Shown here: positions 1-7,423 of the stretch, in pieces
Numbering within the stretch: the stretch's first letter is position 1
Layout of the letters: every line of letters begins with the position of its first letter
Source: JBGCED01 sp045106055
GTDB taxonomy: Bacteria; Pseudomonadota; Alphaproteobacteria; CBDDJK01
DNA: 16,525 nucleotides
Direction: 5' to 3'
Assembly (NCBI GenBank): GCA_045106055.1
Contig: JBGCED010000136.1
Location: forward strand, 1-16,525
The notes under the pieces: generated by a model
Database searches by the model: none
What the model saw: the letters and a program-made list of their open reading frames with translations, nothing else
Told to the model about the DNA's origin: nothing
Translations under genes and position numbers: made by a program

Positions 1-1
1 G

Positions 2-409
2 GAAATCTTACCACCAATGCAAGCGGTTGCACCCGCAACGGCAGCAACTAATCCGCAAAACTCCAATCTTGCCAATGCGACTTCAACCATCGGCAAAATC
101 ACCGATCATGCTGTGACCAGTGCTGCGGACGCAACAGACCCTAATGTGCGTCAAGATAATGCAAATGAAGAAGCGCCCGATCAACAACGCGGCCGCCTGA
201 TTCAAAATGCGGCGGCAAAATATAATGAAAGCTCCATTGATGCCAGCGTCACTTATGATGCTGCCGAAGAAGAGGTTTATGTCAAAATCACCCGCCGATT
301 AAGCGGTGATACGATTGCACAATTTCCCTCCAAGGAATTAAAAAACTTTCTTGATGCCCAATTTGAAAATAATGTCGGCGCGCGCTCTGGTTTGAAGGTC
401 AATGTATAA
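2..409 (+). CDS. FlaG-like flagellar-associated small protein, probably 5'-truncated
   Basis: The reading frame is open to the left edge of the window. The first ATG (17) has no good Shine-Dalgarno sequence, so the true start may lie upstream and the entry is treated as partial. From ATG 17 the product is 130 aa. Residues 1-70 are low-complexity, rich in A, N, T, D and Q, and probably disordered. The C-terminal part (about 75-118) has the FlaG pattern: a strand, a turn and 'VYVKITRRLSGDTIAQFPSKEL', here quoted by its key points Y-V-K-I, G-D-T-I and Q-F-P-x-x-E-L. FlaG-family proteins are small and often lie near flagellin or filament-cap genes, with a poorly defined role in filament length. 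Its position just before flgBC supports a flagellar link. The family assignment rests on this short motif only, so the function is tentative. Confidence 0.55.
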   Translation, partial: EILPPMQAVAPATAATNPQNSNLANATSTIGKITDHAVTSAADATDPNVRQDNANEEAPDQQRGRLIQNAAAKYNESSIDASVTYDAAEEEVYVKITRRLSGDTIAQFPSKELKNFLDAQFENNVGARSGLKVNV

Positions 410-451
410 TAAATGCAATGTAATTCATTAAGTGCCGTTCATTAACGCCTT

Positions 452-485
452 ATCGCTTGTTGAAAAAACGATCAAAGCGATTTTA
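452..485 (+). terminator. Weak putative terminator after FlaG-like gene
   Basis: ATCGCTT (452-458) pairs perfectly with AAGCGAT (475-481) across a 16-nt loop and is followed by TTTTA. The stem is only 7 bp with modest GC, so termination would be weak. Its position 43 bases after the stop codon of the first gene fits the role. Confidence 0.35.
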
Positions 486-558
486 CTTTAAACTGTTTTT
501 ATGGAAATTCTTTTTGCTGCGCGTTTTCTTCGCCCATATACCCTTGAGCTATTCGTAA

Positions 559-575
559 TGGCATAATTCTTGCTT
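559..575 (+). promoter_or_regulatory. Putative sigma-54 (RpoN) promoter for flgBC
   Basis: TGGCATAATTCTTGCTT matches the -24/-12 consensus TGGCAC-N5-TTGCW. The invariant GG (560-561) and GC (572-573) are separated by exactly 10 bases. The expected transcription start is near 585, giving a leader of about 60 nt before the flgB start. Sigma-54 control of rod and hook genes is established in Caulobacter and other alphaproteobacteria, so the location is meaningful. No upstream activator site was identified. Confidence 0.6.
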
Positions 576-643
576 CCCTTAATGATTGCACCAGAAAGGT
601 GCTGATCACGCCATAGAAGATAGAAATTAAGGGGTATATTGTT

Positions 644-1057
644 ATGACACTTGCAACCTCACCCATTTTTGGGATGCTGAATACCAAAATGAACTGGCTA
701 ACCCAGCGTCAGCGCGTGGTAGCACAAAATATTGCGAATGCGGATACGCCAACCTATCGCGCGCAAGATTTAAAGGCGCTTGATTTTAAAAGAGAGCTTT
801 CGGGCGCACGCATTAAATTTAGGCTTGCCCAAACCAGCGAAGCGCATATTTCAAGCCCCCATGCTGGGGATTACCGCTTTTCAACGCAGCGATCACGGCG
901 GTCTTATGAAACGGCGCCGATGAAGAATAATGTGGTGCTTGAAGAACAAATGATGAAGATGGCAACCACCCAAGCCGATTATCAAATGGCAACCACGGTT
1001 TATCGCCAATATTCAAAATTATATAATATCTCGCTTGGACGCAGCGGCGGCGGTTGA
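644..1057 (+). CDS. flgB: Flagellar basal-body rod protein FlgB
   Basis: FlgB is a proximal-rod subunit of the flagellar basal body, exported by the flagellar type III apparatus and assembled in the periplasm between the MS ring and the distal rod. The 137-aa product has the usual FlgB length. It carries the N-terminal rod/hook motif NIANADTPTYRA (residues 29-40) just after an amphipathic helix, and a C-terminal helical region with MATTQADYQMATTVYRQY spacing typical of axial proteins. No signal peptide is expected or seen. The start is supported by AAGGGG about 9 bases before the ATG. A 27-base gap leads to flgC, so the two are co-transcribed, probably from the sigma-54 type promoter at 559-575. 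Confidence 0.95.
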   Translation: MTLATSPIFGMLNTKMNWLTQRQRVVAQNIANADTPTYRAQDLKALDFKRELSGARIKFRLAQTSEAHISSPHAGDYRFSTQRSRRSYETAPMKNNVVLEEQMMKMATTQADYQMATTVYRQYSKLYNISLGRSGGG

Positions 1058-1084
1058 TCTTTTTAGCCCAAAGGACATAATATT

Positions 1085-1498
1085 ATGGATGATTTAAAAG
1101 CCAGTTTATTTATTGCAGGGTCGGGCATGTATGCCCAAGGCACACGCCTTAGAACCATTGCAGAAAATATTGCAAATGTGGATTCAACCGCTCAAATGCC
1201 AGGCGGTGATCCTTACCAACGAAAATTGGTGAAGTTTAAAAATATAATGGATCGCGACTTAAACGCCAATTTGGTGCGGGTTGAAAATATTGCCCCTGAT
1301 CAGCGCAGCAGCTTTAAAATGAAATTTGATCCCTCTCATCCTGCCGCAGATGGCGATGGCTATGTGAAATATCCCAATGTCAGCACTTTGGTTGAATTGA
1401 TGGATATGCGCGAGGCGAATCGAACCTATGATTCAAACCTTAAAGTGATTGAAGCTGCAAGGTCAATGTATAATCAAACGCTAAGCATTTTGCGTTAA
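1085..1498 (+). CDS. flgC: Flagellar basal-body rod protein FlgC
   Basis: FlgC is the second proximal-rod subunit, stacking with FlgB, FlgF and FliE around the rod. The 137-aa product matches the family length. It begins with the hydrophobic A-G-S-G-M stretch (residues 11-15), followed by the rod motif NIANVDST (28-35) and a P-G-G-D-P-Y-Q-R-K segment (39-47) typical of FlgC. The C-terminus (ANRTYDSNLKVIEAARSMYN) is the conserved helix of rod proteins. AAAGGA lies about 8 bases before the ATG. In many alphaproteobacteria fliE follows flgC; here an unrelated gene, psuG, starts 7 bases after the stop. Confidence 0.95.
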   Translation: MDDLKASLFIAGSGMYAQGTRLRTIAENIANVDSTAQMPGGDPYQRKLVKFKNIMDRDLNANLVRVENIAPDQRSSFKMKFDPSHPAADGDGYVKYPNVSTLVELMDMREANRTYDSNLKVIEAARSMYNQTLSILR

Positions 1499-1505
1499 GC
1501 CTGTT

Positions 1506-2426
1506 ATGATTCTTCATCTGGGCGATGAACAGCAGCAGGCAATCAAGGCGGGAAAGCCCGTGGTTGCGCTTGAATCAACCATTATTTCGCATGGGCTGCC
1601 TTGGCCGCAAAATTATGAACTTGCAACCGAATTAGAACACATCATCAGGGCGCAGGGCGCAATTCCAGCCACCATTGCTGTTATTTCAGGCAAATTAACA
1701 ATTGGCATCAGTGATGCGCAAATTTCCCAAATGGCGCAGCAAGGAAAGGCGGCGATTAAGCTTAGTCGCCGTGATTTGCCAACTTCTATCGCGCTTGGTC
1801 TCAATGGATCAACCACGGTTGCTGCCACCATGATGGCAGCGCACATGGCGGGCATCCGCATTTTCGCAACGGGCGGCATTGGCGGTGTGCATCGCGGCGG
1901 GCAAGATAGTTTGGATGTCTCCGCAGATCTTTATGAACTTGGACACACCAAGATCGCGGTGGTTTGTGCGGGCGCAAAATCCATTTTAGACTTGCCGCGC
2001 ACGCTGGAAATTCTGGAAAGTCAAGGCGTGCCAGTTTTTGGCTATGGCTGCGATCAATTTCCTGCCTTTCACTGTATTAGCAGCGGACTTCCTGTGGATT
2101 GGCGGGTGGATGATGTTGACACCATCGCCAATATCCTGAAAATGCGGGATCGCTTTGAAGCTGAAAAAAGCATGCTGGGCGGTGAATTAATAACCATTCC
2201 GATCCCCGCAGCAGATGCGATTGAATATGGCGTGATGCAGGGCTTTATTAATCAAGCATTAAGGATGGCGCAAGATGACGGCATTAGCGGCAAAGCAATC
2301 ACCCCTTATTTGCTTGAGAAGCTGGCGATTCTAAGCGATCAGCGTTCCATTGCTGCAAATCTTGCCCTTATTCGCAATAATGCAAAATTGGCGGCGAAAC
2401 TTGCCGTTTGCTATCATCAGGCATAA
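1506..2426 (+). CDS. psuG: Pseudouridine-5'-phosphate glycosidase PsuG
   Basis: PsuG reversibly cleaves the C-C glycosidic bond of pseudouridine 5'-phosphate to give uracil and ribose 5-phosphate, the second step of pseudouridine catabolism in the cytoplasm. The 306-aa product is full length for the family. Recalled E. coli active-site residues fit with a constant offset of 8: E23 in VVALESTIISHG, K85 in IKLSRRD, D141 in the HRGGQ-x-SLDVSADL region, and K158 in CAGAKSILDL, the Schiff-base lysine. The ATG lies 7 bases after the flgC stop without a clear Shine-Dalgarno sequence, so translation may be coupled to flgC. The usual partner, pseudouridine kinase PsuK, is not in the window. The 3' end overlaps or abuts tctC, so transcription probably continues into the transporter genes. 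Confidence 0.93.
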   Translation: MILHLGDEQQQAIKAGKPVVALESTIISHGLPWPQNYELATELEHIIRAQGAIPATIAVISGKLTIGISDAQISQMAQQGKAAIKLSRRDLPTSIALGLNGSTTVAATMMAAHMAGIRIFATGGIGGVHRGGQDSLDVSADLYELGHTKIAVVCAGAKSILDLPRTLEILESQGVPVFGYGCDQFPAFHCISSGLPVDWRVDDVDTIANILKMRDRFEAEKSMLGGELITIPIPAADAIEYGVMQGFINQALRMAQDDGISGKAITPYLLEKLAILSDQRSIAANLALIRNNAKLAAKLAVCYHQA

Positions 2427-3429
2427 AGTTTTAAATGTTACAAAATTTGCCGCGATCGGTGCTGCCGCCTTTTCATTATCATCAATGTCGGGCTTAACAG
2501 CAGCCCACGCACAATCTTTCACCCCTGAAATGCCAGAATGTATTGCGCCCGCAAATGCGGGGGGTGGCTGGGATTTTACTTGCCGTCAGGTGGGTAAAGT
2601 GCTGCAAGACCTTGGGGCGATTGATGGCACGATGCAGGTTGTAAATCTTGCTGGCGGTGGCGGCGGGGTTGCCTTTGCCGAAGTGGTGAATAAACGCAGT
2701 GAATCCAATGATTTGATCATCGCGGCATCTTCTGCAACCGCAACACGGCTTGCCCAAGGCGCATATCCTGGCAATAACGCATCACAAGTGCGCTGGCTTG
2801 CGGGGATTGGGGCGGATTATGGCGCAATTGCTGTTGCCAAAGATTCACCGATTAACACGCTGCCTGAATTATTGGATGCAATTAAAGCAAATCCAAGCGC
2901 GATTGCCATTTCTGGCGGTTCAGCGGTTGGGGGCTGGGATCACCTGAAAGTGTTAATTGCAGCAAAAGAAGCGGGCATTGATGATGTGCGCACCATTAAA
3001 TATGTTGCCTTTGATGGCGGCGGCGAAGCTGTAACCCAACTGCTTGCAGGTTCGGTTCAAGCCTTTACGGGTGATATGTCCGAAATGAAAGGCTTTGTGG
3101 ATGCGGGTGAAGTGAAAGTGATTGCCGTTTTATCGCCAGAGCGTTTGACGGGCGATTTTGCTGCCTTCCCAACCGCAAAAGAGCAAGGGCTTGATGTTGT
3201 TGGTGCAAATTGGCGCGGCTTTTATGCGCCAGGCGGGATGAGCGATGCTGCCTATGATTTTTGGGTGTCTGAATTGGGCGATCTTTATGATTCAGCCGTA
3301 TGGAAAGACATTATGGCAAAAAGCGGGCTTGCTCCTTTTGGGCTTCAAGGCGCAGAATTCAATCAGTTTGTGAATAATAACATTCAACAAATCGAAGAAA
3401 TTTCGCGTGAAATTGGCATTCTTAAATAA
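2380..3429 (+). CDS. tctC: Tripartite tricarboxylate transporter substrate-binding protein TctC
   Basis: TctC is the periplasmic solute-binding subunit of a secondary TTT transporter and delivers tricarboxylates such as citrate to TctA/TctB. The protein has a signal peptide with a hydrophobic core (FAAIGAAAFSLSS) and a likely cut after AHA, before QSFTPEMPE. The mature start has the C-I-A-P-A-x-x-GGG-W-D-x-T-C-R pattern, including two cysteines, which resembles the classical citrate-type TctC group. F-D-GGGE-A-V-T near the middle is also family-typical. The start is uncertain. ATG 2380 lies inside psuG with no Shine-Dalgarno sequence and gives a 44-aa leader; TTG 2401 gives a shorter, more typical leader. 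No ATG in this frame follows the psuG stop before the hydrophobic core. Translation is therefore probably coupled to psuG. The exact substrate cannot be read from sequence. Confidence 0.9.
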   Translation: MQNWRRNLPFAIIRHKVLNVTKFAAIGAAAFSLSSMSGLTAAHAQSFTPEMPECIAPANAGGGWDFTCRQVGKVLQDLGAIDGTMQVVNLAGGGGGVAFAEVVNKRSESNDLIIAASSATATRLAQGAYPGNNASQVRWLAGIGADYGAIAVAKDSPINTLPELLDAIKANPSAIAISGGSAVGGWDHLKVLIAAKEAGIDDVRTIKYVAFDGGGEAVTQLLAGSVQAFTGDMSEMKGFVDAGEVKVIAVLSPERLTGDFAAFPTAKEQGLDVVGANWRGFYAPGGMSDAAYDFWVSELGDLYDSAVWKDIMAKSGLAPFGLQGAEFNQFVNNNIQQIEEISREIGILK

Positions 3430-3460
3430 GATATTTTCTTTAAGAATGAATTGATTGAAT

Positions 3461-3507
3461 ATGGGCGGGGTTTATCAATAGCACAACCCCGTCCATTTCT
3501 TTTATTT
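3461..3507 (+). terminator. Stem-loop with T-rich tail between tctC and tctB (attenuator or RNA stabiliser)
   Basis: ATGGGCGGGGTT (3461-3472) pairs with AACCCCGTCCAT (3485-3496) over all 12 positions, with one G-U pair and a 12-nt loop, and is followed by TTCTTTTATTT. It resembles an intrinsic terminator, yet tctB starts 23 bases further on in the same direction. The likely effect is partial termination or protection of the tctC mRNA 3' end, yielding more binding protein than membrane subunits. This arrangement is well known in binding-protein transporter operons. Confidence 0.7.
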
Positions 3508-3530
3508 GAATCATAAAAAAGGGTTATAAA

Positions 3531-3962
3531 ATGGGAGACCGCGCCTTAGGAATGGTTGGCATTGTGCTTGCCATTATCTATGCCATTGCTGCTTTAAATA
3601 TTGAGGAAAGCTTTATTTCTGATCCGTTGGGGCCAAAGGCTTTTCCCTTGCTGATTGCTGCCCTGTTTGGGCTTGCAGGTTTGGTGATGGTGTTAAAACC
3701 CGCGCAAATGCCCGATTGGCCGCAAGCAGCCCAGCTTATTGAAATCTTACTTGCTGCGGGTGTGCTTTATGCCTATGCGCTGATTTTATCTTTTTTGGGC
3801 TTTAGCCTATCCACTTTTCTTGCAAGCTTTTATTTGTCATGGCGGCTTGGCGCGCAGCCATTAAAGGCAGCGATTGCGGGCGCGGTGATTGCGGCGGGGC
3901 TTTATGGGCTGTTTCATTTAATTTTGGGACTATCGCTTGCGCGCGGCATTGTTGGTTTTTAA
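3531..3962 (+). CDS. tctB: Tripartite tricarboxylate transporter small membrane subunit TctB
   Basis: TctB is the small integral-membrane subunit of TTT transporters and works with TctA and the periplasmic TctC. The 143-aa product is hydrophobic with four probable membrane helices: about residues 6-23, 36-56, 70-100 (one or two segments) and 110-140. The conserved F-x-x-D-P-x-G-P-K-A-F-P region lies in the first periplasmic loop (about 28-39). AAAAAAGGG lies about 8 bases before the ATG. Position between tctC and tctA, in the canonical C-B-A order, makes the assignment firm even though TctB sequences diverge strongly. Confidence 0.9.
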   Translation: MGDRALGMVGIVLAIIYAIAALNIEESFISDPLGPKAFPLLIAALFGLAGLVMVLKPAQMPDWPQAAQLIEILLAAGVLYAYALILSFLGFSLSTFLASFYLSWRLGAQPLKAAIAGAVIAAGLYGLFHLILGLSLARGIVGF

Positions 3963-3981
3963 AAAAAAGGAATAAATCATT

Positions 3982-5505
3982 ATGGATGTGCTTGGCAATT
4001 TAATGGATGGCTTTGCAATCGCCCTTAGCTGGCAAAATCTGGGGCTTGCCTTGATTGGCTGTTTGCTGGGAACGATGATTGGGGCATTGCCAGGGCTTGG
4101 CCCTTCAAATGGGGTTGCCATCTTAATTCCGCTTGCCTTCACGCTTGGGTTACCGCCAACCCCTGCAATGATTTTGCTAACTTCTGTGTATTATGGGGCA
4201 ATGTATGGCGGGCGCATTTCATCTATTTTGCTGAATATTCCAGGGGATGAGCCTGCGATGATGACGACTTTGGATGGCTATCCAATGGCGCAAAAGGGGC
4301 AAGCGGGCGAAGCCTTAGCCTTGTCTGGCTTATCATCTTTTATTGGGGCGTTTTTTGCAACGATCGGGCTTGTGTTGCTTGCTCCGCAGCTGATTAAAAT
4401 TGCCTTATTATTTGGGCCTGCCGAATATTTTGCCCTTTACGGGCTTGCCTTTGCGACCTTGGGCGGGCTTGCCAGCCGTTCGCAATCAAAGGCGGTATTT
4501 GCGGCGATGCTTGGGCTTGCCATTGCCATGGTTGGGGTGGATGGTCAAACGGGTGTGCCGCGCCTTACCTTTGGCGAAGTGCATCTTTATGATGGGATTG
4601 ATTTTTTGGTGGCGATTGTGGGCTTATTCGCACTTGCCGAGGTTTTTATTTTCATTGAACATCGCCATAAAAACGCATCAAAACCGCCTGTAAGCCTTGG
4701 TAAGGTTAAAATCCCCTTTGCCATGCTGAACAAGGTTTGGGGAACGCTGGCGCGCTCTACTGCGATTGGGTTTGTTGCGGGAATTTTACCAGGGGCGGGG
4801 GCATCGCTTGGGTCATTTCTTGCCTATTCATGGGAAAAGAAAATCAGCAATAAACATAAAACTTTTGGCACAGGAGACCCACGCGGGGTTGCCGCGCCAG
4901 AAGCAGGCAATAATGCCTCGGCAGGGGGCGCACTTGTGCCAATGCTTGCACTGGGCGTGCCAGGTTCTGGCACAACGGCGGTGCTGCTTGCGATGTTGAT
5001 GGCATTAAATATTACCCCAGGCCCTTTATTATTTACCAATCATCCTGATGTGGTATGGGGGCTGATCGCGGCGTTATTCATTGGCAATATCGCGCTGTTG
5101 CTGCTTAATTTCCCGATGGTTGGCATTTTTGTGCGGGTATTGCGCGTTCCCTCGCATTATTTGATGCCTGGGGTTGCCATGGTTTCTTATATTGGGATTT
5201 ACGGCATCTCTGGCTCAAGCTTTGATTTGCTGGTGGTGACCAGTTTTGGGCTTATTGGCTGGTTGCTGCGTAAATTTGATGTGCCGCTGGTGCCGGTGAT
5301 TATGGGCATCTTGCTTGGCAATCAGATGGAGGTGAATTTAAGGCGCGCCCTAACCATTTCAGATGGTGATTTTATGGCATTAATTTCATCCCCGCTTGCG
5401 ATCGGGCTATGGTCTTTTGCGATTGCAGGCTTTGCCTTCCCGCTAATTAAGGGGCGGATATTCACCCTAAAGCGCCGCCCAGATACGCTTGGCACCGAAG
5501 ATTAG
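3982..5505 (+). CDS. tctA: Tripartite tricarboxylate transporter large membrane subunit TctA
   Basis: TctA is the large cytoplasmic-membrane subunit that carries the translocation pathway for a cation-coupled, binding-protein-dependent uptake system. The 507-aa product has the family's usual length and about 11-12 hydrophobic segments. It shows the internal duplication expected of TctA: GALPGLGPS (34-42) is echoed by GILPGAGAS (267-275), and NIPGDEPAMMTTLDG (85-99) by GVPGSGTTAVLL (325-336). AAGGA lies about 10 bases before the ATG, 19 bases after the tctB stop. The stop codon lies in a triple 16-bp tandem repeat. No strong terminator was found in the 61 bases before the convergent glmS end. 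Confidence 0.95.
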   Translation: MDVLGNLMDGFAIALSWQNLGLALIGCLLGTMIGALPGLGPSNGVAILIPLAFTLGLPPTPAMILLTSVYYGAMYGGRISSILLNIPGDEPAMMTTLDGYPMAQKGQAGEALALSGLSSFIGAFFATIGLVLLAPQLIKIALLFGPAEYFALYGLAFATLGGLASRSQSKAVFAAMLGLAIAMVGVDGQTGVPRLTFGEVHLYDGIDFLVAIVGLFALAEVFIFIEHRHKNASKPPVSLGKVKIPFAMLNKVWGTLARSTAIGFVAGILPGAGASLGSFLAYSWEKKISNKHKTFGTGDPRGVAAPEAGNNASAGGALVPMLALGVPGSGTTAVLLAMLMALNITPGPLLFTNHPDVVWGLIAALFIGNIALLLLNFPMVGIFVRVLRVPSHYLMPGVAMVSYIGIYGISGSSFDLLVVTSFGLIGWLLRKFDVPLVPVIMGILLGNQMEVNLRRALTISDGDFMALISSPLAIGLWSFAIAGFAFPLIKGRIFTLKRRPDTLGTED

Positions 5506-5537
5506 TGGCACTGAAGATTAATGGCACCGAAGATTAA
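5490..5537 (+). repeat. Three tandem 16-bp copies across the tctA stop codon
   Basis: Units at 5490, 5506 and 5522 read TGGCACCGAAGATTAG, TGGCACTGAAGATTAA and TGGCACCGAAGATTAA, differing only by single bases. The first unit encodes the last residues of TctA (G-T-E-D) and its TAG. The other two are non-coding and each ends in a TAA in a different frame. It appears to be a recent tandem duplication by replication slippage, leaving back-up stop codons. Confidence 0.9.
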
Positions 5538-5566
5538 GCCGTCATATTCCCCTATGTTGCGGGGGA

Positions 5567-7396
5567 CTATTCAACCGTGACGGATTTTGCAAGATTGCGG
5601 GGCTTATCAATGTCGGTGCCTTTTAATAATGCCGTTTCATAGGCAAGGATTTGCATCGGCAGACTGTATAGAATCGGCGCAAGCACAGGATCAACCGCTG
5701 GCATGATAAATAGGCTGGTGGGCTGAGTTTGCTTGGTGATAAAATCCGCTGCTTCTTGATCGGCAAATAAAATAACCTTGCCCGCGCGCGCTACAATTTC
5801 CTGCACATTGGCGGCGATTTTCGGCAATAAAGGCCCTGATGGGGCAAGCATAATCACGGGAAGATCGCGATCAATCAGCGCAATCGGCCCATGTTTCATC
5901 TCGCCCGCAGCATAGCCTTCTGCGTGAATATAGCTGATTTCCTTTAATTTCAATGCGCCTTCAAGCGCAATCGGATAGCAATTGCCGCGCCCCATATAAA
6001 ATACCGCCTTTGCATCCACCAGCAGCTGCGCTTGCTTGCCAATTTCATCCCAGCGGGTTAAAATTTCTTGCATTAGACTGGGCAACGCGATCAAATGCTG
6101 CACCAAATGCTGGGCGCGATCTTGAGGCAGAACATTGCGCGCGCGTCCAAATTCAATCGCCAAGGCAAGCAGCATTGTAAGCTGAGTTGTAAAGGCTTTG
6201 GTTGATGCAACCCCAATTTCAGGCCCTGCGCGGGTAAGCAGCGACAAGGCGGATTCGCGCATCATGGTGGATTCAGGCACATTAACAACCGATAAAACCG
6301 TAAGCCCCGCTTGCTGCGCATGGCGCATTGCTTCCAAACTGTCCATGGTTTCACCAGATTGACTGATAAATAAGGCAATGTCCTTTTTATTAAGCGGGGT
6401 ATCACGGTAACGCAATTCCGATGCAATATCTACATCCATGCTAAGCTGGCTTAGCGATTCAATCCAATATTTGCCAACCATGCAGCTGTAAAATGCTGTG
6501 CCGCACGCGCTTGCAATCATGCGCTGTATGTTATTTGGATCAAAGGGAAAATCCCCCAGATTAAGATTTAGCGTTTGCTGATCAAGGATGGATTGCAAGG
6601 TTTGGGAAATGACCCCCGGCTGTTCATGGATTTCTTTTTCCATGAAATGGCTGTAATTTCCCATCTCCATTTGGGCAAAATTAATGCTATTGATTAAAAT
6701 ATCGCGGGTGACGGGATCACCCTTAACATCATAAATGGTTGCGCCATCTGGGGTTAAAACCACCCAATCGCCCTCTTTTAAATAGCTGATTTTTTGGGTG
6801 AATGGCGCAAGCGCAAGCGCGTCTGACCCTAAAAACATTTCACCATCACCATAGCCAATCGCCAGCGGGCTACCGCGCCGCGCCGCAATCATCATCCCAT
6901 CATAATGAACAAACATCATCGCAAGCGCAAATGCGCCTTTCAACAGCGGCAAAATGTCACGAACTGCTTCGGCAGGGCTTTTGCCTTGATTTAAGTGATC
7001 GGTGATTAAATGGGCAACAACCTCGCTATCCGTATCAGATTGATAGCTAATTTGCGCGCCTTCCAAGGATTGACGCAGTGCTTGATAATTTTCAATAATG
7101 CCATTATGCACCAACGCAAGCTGATTGGTGCAATGGGGATGGGCATTTTTTAAAATGGGCGCGCCGTGGGTTGCCCAGCGTGTATGACCAATCCCGCTGG
7201 TGCCTTGAAGCGGTTGCTGCGCCATCAAATTGGCTAGGTTTTTGATTTTACCTTCTGCGCGATGCAGATGAATTTTTGAATCATCAAAAACCGCGATCCC
7301 GCTTGAATCATACCCTCTATATTCCAATCGCTCCAGCCCTTGCAGCAATCGTGATCCAACTTGATCCTTGCTAATAATGCCAATAATTCCGCACAT
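5567..7396 (-). CDS. glmS: Glutamine--fructose-6-phosphate aminotransferase (isomerizing) GlmS
   Basis: GlmS converts fructose 6-phosphate and glutamine to glucosamine 6-phosphate and glutamate, the first committed step to UDP-GlcNAc for peptidoglycan and LPS. The start is set at the ATG giving MCGIIGI, because the cysteine must become residue 1 after Met removal as the glutaminase nucleophile; an earlier GTG (7403-7405) would bury it. GGGTG lies about 8 bases upstream. The resulting 609 aa equals the E. coli length. Visible motifs are YRGYDSSGIA, GHTRWATHG, HNGIIENY and SDTDSE in the glutaminase domain, then two SIS domains with SACGTAFYSC, SQSGETMDSLEA, STKAFTTQ and AGEMKHGPIALID, and the terminal LAKSVTVE. 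It follows the DUF3095 gene by 27 bases and faces tctA. No glmS ribozyme is expected in this group and none was seen. Confidence 0.97.
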   Translation of the reverse strand: MCGIIGIISKDQVGSRLLQGLERLEYRGYDSSGIAVFDDSKIHLHRAEGKIKNLANLMAQQPLQGTSGIGHTRWATHGAPILKNAHPHCTNQLALVHNGIIENYQALRQSLEGAQISYQSDTDSEVVAHLITDHLNQGKSPAEAVRDILPLLKGAFALAMMFVHYDGMMIAARRGSPLAIGYGDGEMFLGSDALALAPFTQKISYLKEGDWVVLTPDGATIYDVKGDPVTRDILINSINFAQMEMGNYSHFMEKEIHEQPGVISQTLQSILDQQTLNLNLGDFPFDPNNIQRMIASACGTAFYSCMVGKYWIESLSQLSMDVDIASELRYRDTPLNKKDIALFISQSGETMDSLEAMRHAQQAGLTVLSVVNVPESTMMRESALSLLTRAGPEIGVASTKAFTTQLTMLLALAIEFGRARNVLPQDRAQHLVQHLIALPSLMQEILTRWDEIGKQAQLLVDAKAVFYMGRGNCYPIALEGALKLKEISYIHAEGYAAGEMKHGPIALIDRDLPVIMLAPSGPLLPKIAANVQEIVARAGKVILFADQEAADFITKQTQPTSLFIMPAVDPVLAPILYSLPMQILAYETALLKGTDIDKPRNLAKSVTVE

Positions 7397-7423
7397 AAAA
7401 CACACCCATATTCAAAATTAAAA

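Larger units (their letters stand above)
410..643. other. Intergenic region between FlaG-like gene and flgB
   Basis: This 234-base gap holds no convincing gene; the only reading frame, on the minus strand, has no family resemblance. It contains a weak hairpin after the first gene (452-485) and a sigma-54 type promoter (559-575) about 70 bases before flgB. An 8-bp direct repeat TTCATTAA occurs at 424-431 and 438-445, spaced 14 bases start to start. That is not a whole number of helical turns, so an operator role is unclear. No enhancer palindrome for a sigma-54 activator was recognised by eye. Confidence 0.6.

Noticed and set aside
5548..5566. Hairpin TCCCC/GGGGA between tctA and glmS as a bidirectional terminator
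   Set aside because: The stem is only 5 bp with a 9-nt loop, and no T-tract follows on either strand.
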